Shown: positions 26,585 through 35,422, numbered from the stretch's first letter. The stretch is DNA of 64,000 nucleotides from Streptomyces sp. Go-475 (GCF_003330845.1 NZ_CP026121.1:1550001-1614000); one strand, 5' to 3'. The notes: a model not told the origin generated them from the letters alone. Numbers and translations are program-made.

Positions 26585-27199
26585 CTACTCGCGCCACAAA
26601 GGGTGCTCCCTGTCCGCCCACTCTTTGCTCACGCTGCCCGTGCGCATGCCCCTTCTCGCCTCCGGGTCCGCCAGGGCCATGCCGATGTGGCCGGCCAGGA
26701 CGATGCCGGTCGTGAGGGCCAGCCAGTCGTGGACGAAGGTCGCGCTGGTGCGCCAGAGCAGGGGGGTGAGGTGGGTGAACCACATCATCAGGCCGGTGCC
26801 GAGCATGACGAGGGTGGCGCCGGCGATCCAGGCCGCGTAGATCTTCTGGCCCGCGTTGAACTTGCCGGCGGGGCGGGACGCGGGGCGTTCGTCGCGGTGC
26901 AGGGCGGCGCGCAGCCAGGTGCGGTCGTGCGGGCCGAAGCGGTTGAGGCGGCCGAGGTCGGCGCGGAAGGCGCGGGAGGCCAGGCCCGCCAGGACGGGGA
27001 CGGGCAGGGCGAGTCCGGCCCAGGTGTGCAGCGTGACGACCAGGGCGCGGCGGCCGACGAGTTCGGCGAGCTGGGGGACGTAGAGGCAGGCCGCCGTGAC
27101 GACGCAGACGCCCATGAGTGCGGCCGTGGTGCGGTGCACCCAGCGCTCGGTGCGGCTGAAGCGCCTGACGGCGACCGCGGGGTCAGCTCGTAGGCTCAT
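26585..27199 (-). CDS. Cytochrome b561-type membrane subunit
   Basis: This 204-residue membrane protein has four predicted helices and His residues placed as b-heme ligands (VHRTTA near 22, LHTWAG near 58, FVHDWLA and AGHIGMA in the last two helices). It resembles the cytochrome b/b6 family found with formate dehydrogenase gamma subunits. It overlaps the upstream molybdoenzyme gene by 17 bp, so the two are coupled and probably form one complex, the cytochrome passing quinol electrons to the enzyme. The role matches MsrQ/YedZ although the sequence is of the b561 type. Confidence 0.82.
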   Translation of the reverse strand: MSLRADPAVAVRRFSRTERWVHRTTAALMGVCVVTAACLYVPQLAELVGRRALVVTLHTWAGLALPVPVLAGLASRAFRADLGRLNRFGPHDRTWLRAALHRDERPASRPAGKFNAGQKIYAAWIAGATLVMLGTGLMMWFTHLTPLLWRTSATFVHDWLALTTGIVLAGHIGMALADPEARRGMRTGSVSKEWADREHPLWRE

Positions 27200-27932
27200 C
27201 GTCGCGTCCGTTCGAGCGGCCCACCCAGGCGTCGACGTCGTAGCCGCGCTCCTCCCAGTAGCCCGGGCGGACCTCGTCGGTGAGGGTGATGCCGGAGAGC
27301 CACTTGGCGGACTTGTAGAAGTACATGGGCGCGACGTAGAGGCGGACCGGGCCGCCGTGGGAGTGGCCGAGGTCCTTGTCCTGCATGCGCAGGGCGACCA
27401 GGACGTCGGCGCGGCGGGCCTGGGCGAGGGTGAGGCTCTCGGTGTACGTGCCGTCGAAGCAGGTGAAGCGGATGGCCTTGGCCGTGGGGCGGACCCCGGC
27501 CGCGTCCAGCAGGCGGGACAGGCGTACGCCCTCGAAGGGGGTGTCGGGGACGCGCCAGCCGGTGACGCACTGGACGTCGCGGACCATGCGGGTCTGCGGG
27601 AGGGCCTTGAGGTCGGCCAGGGTGTAGGTGGTGGGGTGGTCGACCAGGCCGTCGACCGTGAGGCGGTAGGTGTCGGCGTTCTTGCGCGGGACGGAGGAGG
27701 CGACCGAGTAGTAGCGGAAGCCGCCGCCGTTCGGGAGCAGGCCGGTCAGGCCGGTCGGGTCCTTGTCGGCGGCGCTGCCGAGGAAGCCCTCCAGGCCGCG
27801 TTGCAGCGGGGGTGCGGCGACCACGCCGAGGGCGCCCAGGGCGAGGGTGCCGAGGAAGACGCGGCGGCCGACCGGGGTGCCGCGTTCCGCGGGAGGTCCT
27901 GCTGTCACACCCTCATGTACGTCCTCGTTCAC
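27183..27932 (-). CDS. Exported molybdopterin oxidoreductase, MsrP/YedY-like
   Basis: This 249-residue protein belongs to the sulfite oxidase fold family. A twin-arginine segment (GRRVFLG, residues 22-28) and hydrophobic stretch direct Tat export. C122 (RDVQCVTGW) is the expected molybdenum ligand. It is followed by the conserved FEGVRLSRLL and GGPVRLYVAP segments. In proteobacteria the relative MsrP reduces oxidised methionines in envelope proteins using electrons from a membrane heme protein. Here the adjacent cytochrome b gene provides such a partner. GTG 27932 has only a weak RBS. Substrate is inferred from family, not shown. Confidence 0.83.
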   Translation of the reverse strand: MNEDVHEGVTAGPPAERGTPVGRRVFLGTLALGALGVVAAPPLQRGLEGFLGSAADKDPTGLTGLLPNGGGFRYYSVASSVPRKNADTYRLTVDGLVDHPTTYTLADLKALPQTRMVRDVQCVTGWRVPDTPFEGVRLSRLLDAAGVRPTAKAIRFTCFDGTYTESLTLAQARRADVLVALRMQDKDLGHSHGGPVRLYVAPMYFYKSAKWLSGITLTDEVRPGYWEERGYDVDAWVGRSNGRDDEPTS

Positions 27933-27942
27933 GGACTCATTC

Positions 27943-27983
27943 GAACACCCGCGGCGCCCTCGGGACAGGGATCGCGGGTGCTC
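27943..27983 (-). terminator. Hairpin after the APC permease gene
   Basis: CACCCGCG (27946-27953) pairs with CGCGGGTG (27973-27980), with flanking GA/TC pairs, about 40 bp beyond the permease stop and just before the molybdoenzyme gene. The 19-nt loop makes it a moderate terminator candidate. Confidence 0.5.
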
Positions 27984-28019
27984 GTCAGACTTCCGTAACC
28001 ACTTCTTACGCGGGCGGGG

Positions 28020-29555
28020 TCAGGACGACGCCGCCTTCTCCAGCTGGAACGCCTCGTTGCCGAGGCCGATGCGGGCGTGCTTCTCGGGGGCCCGGGCCCG
28101 CAGCACCAGGCCGAGGACCAGGCCGGCGACCAGGGCGAGGCCGATGGTGCCGGGCAGCACCCAGCTCAGCGAGGAGTCCGGGCCGGCGCCGACCAGCACC
28201 TCGAAGTCCTTCACCGTGTAGCCGGCGATGACGAGCAGGGCGATCCCGGCCAGCGTGGAGGTGACCAGCCGCCAGGCCTGGGCGCCGGCGGCGCCGCGGC
28301 GGACGAAGAAGACGACGACCGACAGGGAGGCCGCCGCCATCAGCACGATCACGCCGAGGGCGCCGATGTTGCCGAACCAGGTGAACAGGTGCAGGACCGG
28401 AGCGGTCGGGTCGCCGACCGGCTTGTCGTCGGCGACGGCGAAGGCGATCACGACCACCACGGCGACGACGGTCTGGAGCAGCGAGCCGGTGCCGGGGGCG
28501 CCGCTGGTGCCGCTGGTGCGGCCGAAGGCGGCGGGCAGCAGGCCCTCGCGGCCCATGGCGAAGGCGTACCGGGCGACGACGTTGTGGAAGCTGAGCAGGG
28601 CCGCGAACATGCCGGTGACGAACAGGACATGCAGGACGTCGGTGAAGGTGCCGCCGAGGCGGGACTCGGTGAGGAAGAACAGCAGTCCGGCGCTCTGCTT
28701 CTGGGCCGTGCCGACGATCTCGGAGGGGCCGGTGGCGACGGTGAGGGCCCAGCTGCTCAGCGCGAAGAAGACGGCGACCCCGCCGACGGCGAAGAACATC
28801 ACGCGCGGCACCAGGACGTGCGGGCGGCTGGTCTCCTCGGCGTACACGGGGGCCTGCTCGAAGCCGAGGAACGCGGCGATGCAGAAGCAGAGCGCGGTGC
28901 CGACGCCCGCGCCGGTGAGGGTGTCGGGGTTGAAGGCGTGCAGCGACAGGCCCTCCTTGCCGGGGTCTGCGAGGGCCGCGATGTCGAAGATGACCACGAG
29001 GAGCACCTCGATGACCAGCAGGACGCCGAGCACGCGGGCGTTGACGTCGATCTTGAGCCAGCCCAGCAGGCCGACGGCGAGCGCGGCCACGAGCGCCGGT
29101 ATCCACCACGCGATCTCGACGTCGGCGTAGGTGGCGAGGAGTCCGGAGACCTCGAAGCCGAAGATGCCGTAGATGCCGATCTGGAGCGCGTTGTAGGCGA
29201 CGAGGGCGACCAGCGCGGCGCCCGCGCCGGCGGTGCCGCCGAGGCCGCGGGAGATGTAGGCGTAGAAGGCGCCCGCGTTGTGCACGTGGCGGCTCATCTC
29301 GGCGTAGCCGACGCTGAACAGGACCAGGACGACGCCGAGGACGACGAAGAGCAGTGGCTGGCCGACGATGCCCATCACCGCGAATGTGGTGGGCATGACA
29401 CCCGCGACCACCATGAGCGGGGCGGTCGCGGCGAGGACGGAGAGCAGCAGCCCACCGGTGCCGAGCCGGTCGGCGCGCAGGGCGCGCTCCTGCCCCTTGA
29501 AGGTGCTGATGCCGCCGGCGGCGGCTGTGCTCGGGCTCGAACTGTCCGTGGTCAT
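28020..29555 (-). CDS. APC-family amino acid permease
   Basis: This 511-residue membrane transporter has about 12-14 helices. The N-terminal TGGLLLSVLAATAPLMVVAGVMP and the helix 6-like CIAAFLGFEQAPVYAEETSRP segment are typical of amino acid-polyamine-organocation permeases. It imports an unidentified amino acid or amine. ATG 29555 lies 36 bp after the stop of the upstream hypothetical gene on the same strand, so the two probably form an operon. A hairpin follows the gene. Confidence 0.88.
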   Translation of the reverse strand: MTTDSSSPSTAAAGGISTFKGQERALRADRLGTGGLLLSVLAATAPLMVVAGVMPTTFAVMGIVGQPLLFVVLGVVLVLFSVGYAEMSRHVHNAGAFYAYISRGLGGTAGAGAALVALVAYNALQIGIYGIFGFEVSGLLATYADVEIAWWIPALVAALAVGLLGWLKIDVNARVLGVLLVIEVLLVVIFDIAALADPGKEGLSLHAFNPDTLTGAGVGTALCFCIAAFLGFEQAPVYAEETSRPHVLVPRVMFFAVGGVAVFFALSSWALTVATGPSEIVGTAQKQSAGLLFFLTESRLGGTFTDVLHVLFVTGMFAALLSFHNVVARYAFAMGREGLLPAAFGRTSGTSGAPGTGSLLQTVVAVVVVIAFAVADDKPVGDPTAPVLHLFTWFGNIGALGVIVLMAAASLSVVVFFVRRGAAGAQAWRLVTSTLAGIALLVIAGYTVKDFEVLVGAGPDSSLSWVLPGTIGLALVAGLVLGLVLRARAPEKHARIGLGNEAFQLEKAASS

Positions 29556-29591
29556 CGGGAGAGGGTCCTCACTGGTGGGATTCCGGGGGTG

Positions 29592-30542
29592 TCAGGCCGT
29601 GCCGAGCGCGCCGGCGCGGGCGGCGGCGAAGGCGGTGTGCGGGTCGCGGTCCGGGTACGACCAGGGCGCCGGGGTGGCGTACCGGCCGATCCGGTGGAAG
29701 AGGGCGGCGGCCTCGGCGCCCCGCCCCTCGCAGGACTTGGCGTGGGCGAGGAAGTTCAGGTCGATCAGCCGGCGTGGGTGGCCCTCCAGCTCCCACTCCA
29801 GCCACCAGTCGAAGGCCGCCTTCATGACCTGCCGGGCGCGGCGGCCGGTCCAGTGGCCCGAGGCGGCCGGGTCGGCGGGTTCGTGCCCGGTGGCCGCCAG
29901 CACGCGGTAGCGCTCGGCGTGGGCGATGACCGGCAGGATCGCGAGCGGGGAGTCGGCGGGCGCCTGTTCGGCGGCCCAGTTGGCGAAGTCGTAGACCTCG
30001 TGCAGCGGGTCCGGGCCGGCCTCGGCGCGGCGGCCGGCGAGCCGGGCGACCATCAGGTGGTGGGCGTGGTGGTGGTCGGGGTGCCGGGCGCGGACCTGCT
30101 CGAAGGCCCGGACCACGTCCTGGTCGGTGCCGTCGGCGCACTCCAGCATCAGCAGGCCGAGCCAGGGGGTGGGGTCGGCCGGGGCTCGTTCGGCGGCCTG
30201 CCGGCAGGCCTCGCGGGCGGGCGCCGGCTTGCTCTTGCCGTGCAGGGCGCGCCGGACCTGGGCGAGGGCGAGCAGCACGGCGGCGTCGGCCGCCTCGGGT
30301 TCGGCGAGCAGCCACTCGCGGGCCCAGGCGGCGCTGTAGGCCTCCCGCGCGAGGACCGTGACGCGGTGGCCGCGGCGGTCCCAGTCGTCCCCGGTGCGCA
30401 CCAGCAGGGACCGGGCGTTCTGCCAGCGGCCCTGCGCCAGCGCGGCGCGGGCGGTCACGAGGTCGGCGTCGTCGAGGGCCTCGTCGAAGGCCTGCGCCGC
30501 GCGTCTGCGGCCACGGCCGAGGGGAGGCGGGGGTGGGGACAC
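29592..30542 (-). CDS. Hypothetical TPR-like helical protein
   Basis: This 316-residue protein has no recognised family. It is rich in paired helices of about 30-40 residues (ARAALAQGRWQNARSLLVR, PTPWLGLLMLECADGTDQDV, AHAERYRVLAATGHEP), which looks like degenerate TPR repeats. The C-terminal half has many Trp (FDWWLEWELEGHPRRLIDL). No signal peptide or membrane segment is seen. GTG 30542 follows GAGGAAG. It lies directly upstream of the amino acid permease gene. A scaffolding or sensing role in that operon is only a guess. Confidence 0.65.
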   Translation of the reverse strand: MSPPPPPLGRGRRRAAQAFDEALDDADLVTARAALAQGRWQNARSLLVRTGDDWDRRGHRVTVLAREAYSAAWAREWLLAEPEAADAAVLLALAQVRRALHGKSKPAPAREACRQAAERAPADPTPWLGLLMLECADGTDQDVVRAFEQVRARHPDHHHAHHLMVARLAGRRAEAGPDPLHEVYDFANWAAEQAPADSPLAILPVIAHAERYRVLAATGHEPADPAASGHWTGRRARQVMKAAFDWWLEWELEGHPRRLIDLNFLAHAKSCEGRGAEAAALFHRIGRYATPAPWSYPDRDPHTAFAAARAGALGTA

Positions 30543-30905
30543 CGCGGGACTTCCTCACGCGCTCTTCTGGTGTTTCGGCTCACGGCGGTCGAGGGCGCGG
30601 GTGTGCGCATTGCCATGAACTGATCACGCACAGCCAACCCCCAGCCAACGCTCGCCGTCAAGGGCCGTCAGGGCGTTACACGCGTCAACTGCCGTTACTT
30701 GTGAGGGATTTGTGATCAACGGGACCACTGAGGGCCCTGTGACGTGCATCCGATTTACCCGTTTCGCCCTTTGTGACACGCGTCATAGCGTGGGCGAGCA
30801 CCGCCCCTGACGATGGAAGGACGTACGGGCGCGCCGGGCGAAGCCGGCCGGTACAGTCGGCCCCTACGCCATCGTGAACCCGACCTGACGATCGAGGTAC
30901 ACCGC
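30543..30905. promoter_or_regulatory. Divergent intergenic region, possible Crp-like site
   Basis: This 363-bp gap separates divergent genes and has no ORF I can support. TGTGA-CACGCG-TCATA (30772-30787) resembles the Crp consensus TGTGA-N6-TCACA with two mismatches in the right arm. Other TGTGA words occur at 30700-30745. The leftward promoter should lie near 30560-30620, but no convincing -10/-35 pair was found. Confidence 0.3.
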
Positions 30906-31817
30906 GTGTCGGTTCTGGTCCTGGTGCTCGCCCTGAGCGCCGCCTGCTGTCTGGGCTTCGGATTCGTCCTGCAGCAGAACGCGGCCCAGCGGGCCCCGCT
31001 GAGCGACTTCCTCTCCTTCCGCCTGCTGATCGACCTGGTGAAGGTGCCGCGCTGGCTCGGCGGTATCGGGCTGATGGTCGTCGGCATGGCCCTGGGCGCG
31101 GCCGCGCTCGGGCAGGGCGAGCTGTCGCTGGTGGAGCCGCTGCTGGCGACGAACCTGCTCTTCGCGCTCGCCCTGTCCCGCAAGCAGTCCCGGCAGCCGC
31201 TGGGGCGTCAGGGCTGGGCGGGTCTGCTGCTCCTGGCAGGCGGGGTGACGGCGTTCATCGTGGCCGGTCAGCCGCAGGGTGGCACCGCGACGGCCGATCC
31301 GGTGCGGCAGTGGCTGATCATCGGGGTCATGATCGGGCTGGCGCTGCTGCTCACGGCACGCGGCAAGCGGTCCCGGCTGAGCTCCGGCCCGGTGCTGCTG
31401 GCACTGGCCGCCGGGCTGCTGTACGGCGTGCAGGACGCGCTGACCCGGGTGAGCGGGCAGACGTTCACCGAGGGCGGCATCACCGGGCTGCTGACCGGCT
31501 GGCAGCCGTACGCCGTGCTCGCGCTCGGCGTCACCGGGCTGGTCCTCGTGCAGAGCGCCTTCGAGACGGCGTCCCTGCGCAAGTCGCTGCCCGCCCTCAC
31601 CGCGGCGCAGCCGCTCGCCGGGATCATCTGCGGCGTCGGCTTCCTGGGCGACCGGCTGCGGACCGACGCGGTGGCGCTGACCTGGGAGGCCGGGGGGCTC
31701 CTGGCCGTGGTGGCCGGGATCGTGCTGCTGGGGCTGCATCCGGCGATGCCGACGGGGACGGTGGCGGAGCGGACGCGCGTGCCTTCGTCCGTGGCGGCGA
31801 GCCCGGCGTCACCCTGA
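30906..31817 (+). CDS. DMT-superfamily transporter (EamA-like)
   Basis: This 303-residue membrane protein has about nine to ten helices and no long soluble domain, as in drug/metabolite transporters. A short cytoplasmic loop in the middle (TARGKRSRLSSG) separates the two EamA-like halves. GTG 30906 follows a GAGG RBS and starts directly in TM1 (VSVLVLVLALSAACCLGFGF). The upstream in-frame start at 30813 would add 31 non-hydrophobic residues. It stands alone between the large intergenic region and a NUDIX gene. The substrate is unknown. Confidence 0.82.
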   Translation: MSVLVLVLALSAACCLGFGFVLQQNAAQRAPLSDFLSFRLLIDLVKVPRWLGGIGLMVVGMALGAAALGQGELSLVEPLLATNLLFALALSRKQSRQPLGRQGWAGLLLLAGGVTAFIVAGQPQGGTATADPVRQWLIIGVMIGLALLLTARGKRSRLSSGPVLLALAAGLLYGVQDALTRVSGQTFTEGGITGLLTGWQPYAVLALGVTGLVLVQSAFETASLRKSLPALTAAQPLAGIICGVGFLGDRLRTDAVALTWEAGGLLAVVAGIVLLGLHPAMPTGTVAERTRVPSSVAASPASP

Positions 31818-31925
31818 CACACCCGGCCCCGGCCTCCGCCTCACCTGACGCGCGCGGGCCCCGTCGCCGCCTCACCCGACGGCCCCTGCCCCGCCCCGGC
31901 CTCCACCCCCTGCTTGGATGAGGCC

Positions 31926-32441
31926 ATGAGCGCTGCTGACGAGATCCTCGACATCGTCGACGAGCACGACCAGGTCATCGGGCAGTCCCCGCGGGGCGAG
32001 GCCTACGCCCGGGGACTGCGGCACCGCTGTGTGTTCATCCAGGCCCGGGACGCCGAGGGCCGGATCTTCGTGCACCGGCGGACGCCGACCAAGCTGGTCT
32101 TCCCCTCCCTGTACGACATGTTCGTCGGCGGAGTCGTGGGCGCGGGCGAGGCCTACGACACGGCGGCCCTGCGCGAGGCCGAGGAGGAACTGGGCGTGAC
32201 CGGCCTGCCGGACCCGCGGTACCTCTTCAAGTTCCTCTACGACGACGGCACCGGCCGGACCTGGTGGTCGGCGGTGTACGAGGTGCGCTGCGAGCTGCCC
32301 GTCCAGCCGCAGGCCGAGGAGGTGGCCTGGCACGACTTCCTGCCCGAGGACGAGGTGGAGCGGCGCCTGGGCGACTGGGAGTGGGTGCCCGACGGGCTGG
32401 CGGCGTACGAGCGGCTCAGGGCGTTCCGCTCGACGGGCTGA
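31926..32441 (+). CDS. NUDIX hydrolase
   Basis: This 171-residue hydrolase cleaves a nucleoside diphosphate linked to another moiety. The complete Nudix box is at residues 69-90 (G-x5-E-x7-REAEEELG), with E75, R83, E84, E87 and E88 in place. N-terminal DEILDIVDEHDQVIG and the box spacing resemble the YfcD/isopentenyl-diphosphate isomerase-like branch, so the substrate need not be a nucleotide. ATG 31926 is chosen over TTG 31914. It is followed 37 bp later by a DUF202 pair in the same direction. Confidence 0.88.
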   Translation: MSAADEILDIVDEHDQVIGQSPRGEAYARGLRHRCVFIQARDAEGRIFVHRRTPTKLVFPSLYDMFVGGVVGAGEAYDTAALREAEEELGVTGLPDPRYLFKFLYDDGTGRTWWSAVYEVRCELPVQPQAEEVAWHDFLPEDEVERRLGDWEWVPDGLAAYERLRAFRSTG

Positions 32442-32478
32442 CGCGGTGGGCGATCTCGCCCCGGGTAGGGTCGCGCAT

Positions 32479-32871
32479 GTGATCGAGTTCGTGCGGAACG
32501 TCCGGTTGTGGTTCGTGCCCGCGGAGGTCCGGCGGGACGGCGAGACGCCCGACTACCGGTTCTCGCTGGCGAACGAACGCACCTTCCTGGCCTGGCTGCG
32601 CACCGCGCTGGCGCTGATCGGCGGTGGCTTCGCCGTCGACCAGTTCCTGCCCGACCTGCGCTGGGGCTGGCGGGTCGGGCTGGCGCTCGCGCTGCTCGCC
32701 GCGGGTGTGCTGTGCTCGCTGCGGGCGGTCAACCACTGGGTGCGCTGCGAGCGGGCCATGCGCCGGGGCGAGGACCTGCCGGTGTCCCGGTTCCCGGCGC
32801 TGCTGAGCCTGGTCGTGGCGGTCGTGGCCATCGCGATGGTCGTCGTGGTGCTCGTGGGGTGGGAAGGGTGA
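32479..32871 (+). CDS. DUF202 (YidH-type) membrane protein
   Basis: This 130-residue inner membrane protein has three predicted helices. The conserved DUF202 start (DYRFSLANERTFLAWLRTALALIGGGFAVD) is unmistakable. Function is unknown across bacteria. GTG 32479 gives VIEFVRNVRLW and follows a TAGGG stretch. The stop overlaps the start of a second DUF202 gene by four bases (GTGA), the typical tandem arrangement of a YidH and YidG-like pair. Confidence 0.85.
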   Translation: MIEFVRNVRLWFVPAEVRRDGETPDYRFSLANERTFLAWLRTALALIGGGFAVDQFLPDLRWGWRVGLALALLAAGVLCSLRAVNHWVRCERAMRRGEDLPVSRFPALLSLVVAVVAIAMVVVVLVGWEG

Positions 32872-33203
32872 GCGCGTCGGCGGCCCGGCAGCGGGACCCC
32901 GACCGCGACCCCGGGCTGCAACCCGAGCGGACCCGGCTGGCGTGGCGGCGTACGACGCTGTCGGGCACGGTCGCCGCCGTCCTCGCCGTGAAGACCGCGC
33001 TGCACGGCGGGGCGTCGACGCCCGGGATCCTCGCGTGCGCGCTGGTCTGCGCCCTGTGGCTGGGGTTCCTCGGCGCCGCCCACCGCCGCATCCGCACGCT
33101 GGCGGCCACCGCCGCCCCCGCCGCGTTCGCACCCCGGCACGCCGCGGCGGCGGCGCTGTGCACGGTGGCGATGGCGGTGTGCGGGGCGGCACTCGTCCTC
33201 TAG
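32868..33203 (+). CDS. Second DUF202 membrane protein
   Basis: This 111-residue protein has the DUF202 core QPERTRLAWRRTTLSGTVAAVLAV followed by two more hydrophobic helices. It is translationally coupled to the preceding DUF202 gene through a GTGA overlap, suggesting a hetero-oligomer. GTG 32868 is used; the longer opening from 32508 runs out of frame through the first gene. Function unknown. Confidence 0.82.
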   Translation: MSASAARQRDPDRDPGLQPERTRLAWRRTTLSGTVAAVLAVKTALHGGASTPGILACALVCALWLGFLGAAHRRIRTLAATAAPAAFAPRHAAAAALCTVAMAVCGAALVL

Positions 33204-33244
33204 AGCACTCTCCTGGGACGCTCCGGGGAGCAAGCAGCGGCTGA

Positions 33245-34189
33245 TCAGCCGTCCTCGCTCTCCCACTCCACCGTCACGACGATCTTGCCGCGCGTGCGGC
33301 CCTCCTCGTTCAGCCGGTGCGCGTCCGCCGCCCGCTCCAGCGGGAACGTCTCGTCGACGTGCACGGCCACCACGCCCTGCTCCGCCAGCTCGGACAGCCG
33401 GCCGAGGTCCTCGGCGTCGGGCCGGACGAAGTAGTAGCGGCCGCCGTAGGTCACGACGTCGTCGTCGGCGACGGAGACCAGCCTGCCCTCGGGTGCCAGC
33501 AGGTTCGCCGACACCTTCAGCGCGTCCCCGCCGACCGTGTCGAACACCGCGTCCACGCCCTCGGGCGCCAGCCCCCGCACCCGCTCCCCCAGGCCCTCGC
33601 CGTACGTCACCGGCTCCCCGCCCAGGCCCCGCACGAAGTCGTGGTTCGGCTCGCTCGCCGTACCGATGACCCGGGCGCCGAGATGGGCGGCGAGCTGCAC
33701 GGCGACGGAGCCGACGCCGCCGGCCGCCGCGTGCACCAGGACGGTCTCGCCGCGCTTCACCTGGAGCACCTTGACCAGCACCTGGTAGGCGGTGAGCCCG
33801 ACCAGGGGCAGTCCGGCCGCCTCCTCCCAGGTCAGGTTGCGCGGCTTGCGCGCGAGGGTGCGCAGGGGCGCGGCCACGTACTCGGCGAAGGTGCCGCGGG
33901 AGAGGAAGTCCTCCCGGACGTAGCCGATGACCTCGTCCCCGACGTCGAACTCCGAGACGGCCACCCCGGGCCGGACGACGACGCCCGAGACGTCCCAGCC
34001 GGGCACCACCGGGAAGACGGGCGCGAGGATGCCGGCAAGGTAGCCCTCGCGGGCCTTCCAGTCGACGGGGTTCACGGCCGCCGCCCGCACCTTCACCAGC
34101 ACCGCGTCCGGGCCGACCACGGGGTCGCGCACCTCGCCGAACGCCAGCACCTCGGGGCCGCCGTACCGGGAGTAGCTGATCGCCTTCAT
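33245..34189 (-). CDS. NADPH:quinone reductase-like zinc-free MDR oxidoreductase
   Basis: This 314-residue protein is of the quinone oxidoreductase branch of medium-chain dehydrogenases. It has the N-terminal GroES-like fold (MKAISYSRYGGPEVL), the NADPH motif AAAGGVG and no zinc-ligand Cys clusters. It transfers hydride from NADPH to quinones, enals or enones in the cytoplasm. ATG 34189 gives the canonical start. It is divergent from the phosphotransferase/acyl-CoA dehydrogenase operon, and the TetR-type palindrome at 34330-34347 lies in the shared gap, so co-regulation with the CoA-ester locus is possible. Confidence 0.88.
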   Translation of the reverse strand: MKAISYSRYGGPEVLAFGEVRDPVVGPDAVLVKVRAAAVNPVDWKAREGYLAGILAPVFPVVPGWDVSGVVVRPGVAVSEFDVGDEVIGYVREDFLSRGTFAEYVAAPLRTLARKPRNLTWEEAAGLPLVGLTAYQVLVKVLQVKRGETVLVHAAAGGVGSVAVQLAAHLGARVIGTASEPNHDFVRGLGGEPVTYGEGLGERVRGLAPEGVDAVFDTVGGDALKVSANLLAPEGRLVSVADDDVVTYGGRYYFVRPDAEDLGRLSELAEQGVVAVHVDETFPLERAADAHRLNEEGRTRGKIVVTVEWESEDG

Positions 34190-34329
34190 GGGTCCGACCC
34201 TCAGGGCTCGGCCGACGGCCCGCAAGCCGGATGGCCTGAACGAACCGGCCGGAGCTTCCCCGGCGCCCCGCCGCGGACGCCGTCGGCCTATCGTGGCTCC
34301 GATCACGTTTCGGTCCCGCTCTGGACGAC

Positions 34330-34347
34330 ATACCGACCGGTCGGCAT
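34330..34347. promoter_or_regulatory. TetR-type operator 1 (phosphotransferase-ACAD operon)
   Basis: ATACCGACCGGTCGGCAT contains the perfect 12-bp palindrome CCGACCGGTCGG (34333-34344), 41 bp before the phosphotransferase start. Near-identical 16-bp sites lie before the SDR-ligase-tetR operon and the MHS permease. Confidence 0.7.
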
Positions 34348-34387
34348 CATGAGTCGGGAACAGTTCACCTGCCCGTAGGAGCGATGC

Positions 34388-35422
34388 ATGAGCCCCGATC
34401 ATCCGCCCGGACTCGATCTCGACCGGCTGCGCGGCCTGCTCGAACGCGAGCGGCCCGGCCTGGTGAACGGCCCGCTGTCCGGCCGGCTGATCGAGGGCGG
34501 ACGGTCGAACCTCACCTACGCCGTCTCCGACGGCACCTCGCAGTGGGTCGTACGGCGGCCCCCGCTCGGCCACGTCCTCGCCACCGCGCACGACATGAAG
34601 CGCGAGCACCGGGTGATCAACGCGCTGCACCCGACCGCCGTGCCGGTGCCGCGGCCGGTGCTGCTGTGCGAGGACGAGGAGGTGCTCGGGGCGCCGTTCT
34701 ACGTCATGGAGTTCGTCGAGGGCACGCCCTACCGCACGGCCGACGAGCTTCTCCCGCTCGGGCCGGAGCGGACCCGGGGCGCGGTGCTGAACCTCGTCGA
34801 CACGCTGGTGGAGCTGCACGCGGTCGACCCGGGCGAGGTGGGTCTGGCGGACTTCGGCCGGCCCGAGGGCTTCCTGGACCGGCAGCTGCGGCGCTGGGGC
34901 AAGCAGCTGGACGCCTCCCGCAACCGGGACCTGGACGGCATCGACGAACTGCACGCCGCGCTGGGGCGCGAACTGCCCGACTCCCCCGCCCCGGCCGTCG
35001 TGCACGGCGACTACCGGCTCGACAACGTGCTGATCGGCGAGGACGACTCGATCCGGGCGATCCTCGACTGGGAGATGTCGACGCTGGGCGACCCGCTCAC
35101 CGACCTCGGCCTGCTGGTCATGTACAGCATGCCGCTCGGCATGCCCGACTCCCCCGTCTCCACCACCGCCGAGGCGCCCGGGCACCCGACGCCGTCCGAG
35201 CTCATCGAGCGGTACGCCGCGCGGTCGGGGCGCGACGTCTCCGCGATCTCCTGGTACACGGCCTTCGCCTGGTTCAAGCTCGCCGTGATCCTGGAGGGCA
35301 TCCACTACCGCTACACGCTCGGCCAGACGGTCGGGCGCGGCTTCGACCGCATCGGCGACCTCGTGCCCGTCTTCGTCCGGCACGGACTGACCACGCTCAA
35401 CGAAGGCCTCCAGGAGGGCTGA
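34388..35422 (+). CDS. APH-family phosphotransferase, ACAD10/11 kinase-domain-like
   Basis: This 344-residue kinase is of the aminoglycoside phosphotransferase fold. The catalytic HGDYRLDN (H206, D208, N213) and the metal-binding DWE (D227) are intact. The protein matches the kinase half of eukaryotic ACAD10/ACAD11 rather than true antibiotic kinases. Its gene is 5 bp before an acyl-CoA dehydrogenase of the ACAD10/11 branch, reproducing that fusion as a split pair. In the known pathway 4-hydroxyacyl-CoA is phosphorylated and then converted to a 2-enoyl-CoA. ATG 34388 follows TAGGAGCG. Substrate specificity here is inferred. Confidence 0.85.
   Translation: MSPDHPPGLDLDRLRGLLERERPGLVNGPLSGRLIEGGRSNLTYAVSDGTSQWVVRRPPLGHVLATAHDMKREHRVINALHPTAVPVPRPVLLCEDEEVLGAPFYVMEFVEGTPYRTADELLPLGPERTRGAVLNLVDTLVELHAVDPGEVGLADFGRPEGFLDRQLRRWGKQLDASRNRDLDGIDELHAALGRELPDSPAPAVVHGDYRLDNVLIGEDDSIRAILDWEMSTLGDPLTDLGLLVMYSMPLGMPDSPVSTTAEAPGHPTPSELIERYAARSGRDVSAISWYTAFAWFKLAVILEGIHYRYTLGQTVGRGFDRIGDLVPVFVRHGLTTLNEGLQEG

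Noticed and set aside
28077..30623. 848-codon plus-strand frame opposite the permease and TPR-like gene
   Set aside because: Antisense shadow with Gly/Asp/Ala repeats and no family motif; the opposite strand encodes a clear APC permease.
34388..35422. Aminoglycoside resistance gene
   Set aside because: The fold is APH-like, but the gene is coupled to an ACAD10/11-type dehydrogenase and lies in a CoA-ester locus. That context fits hydroxyacyl-CoA kinase, not antibiotic resistance.
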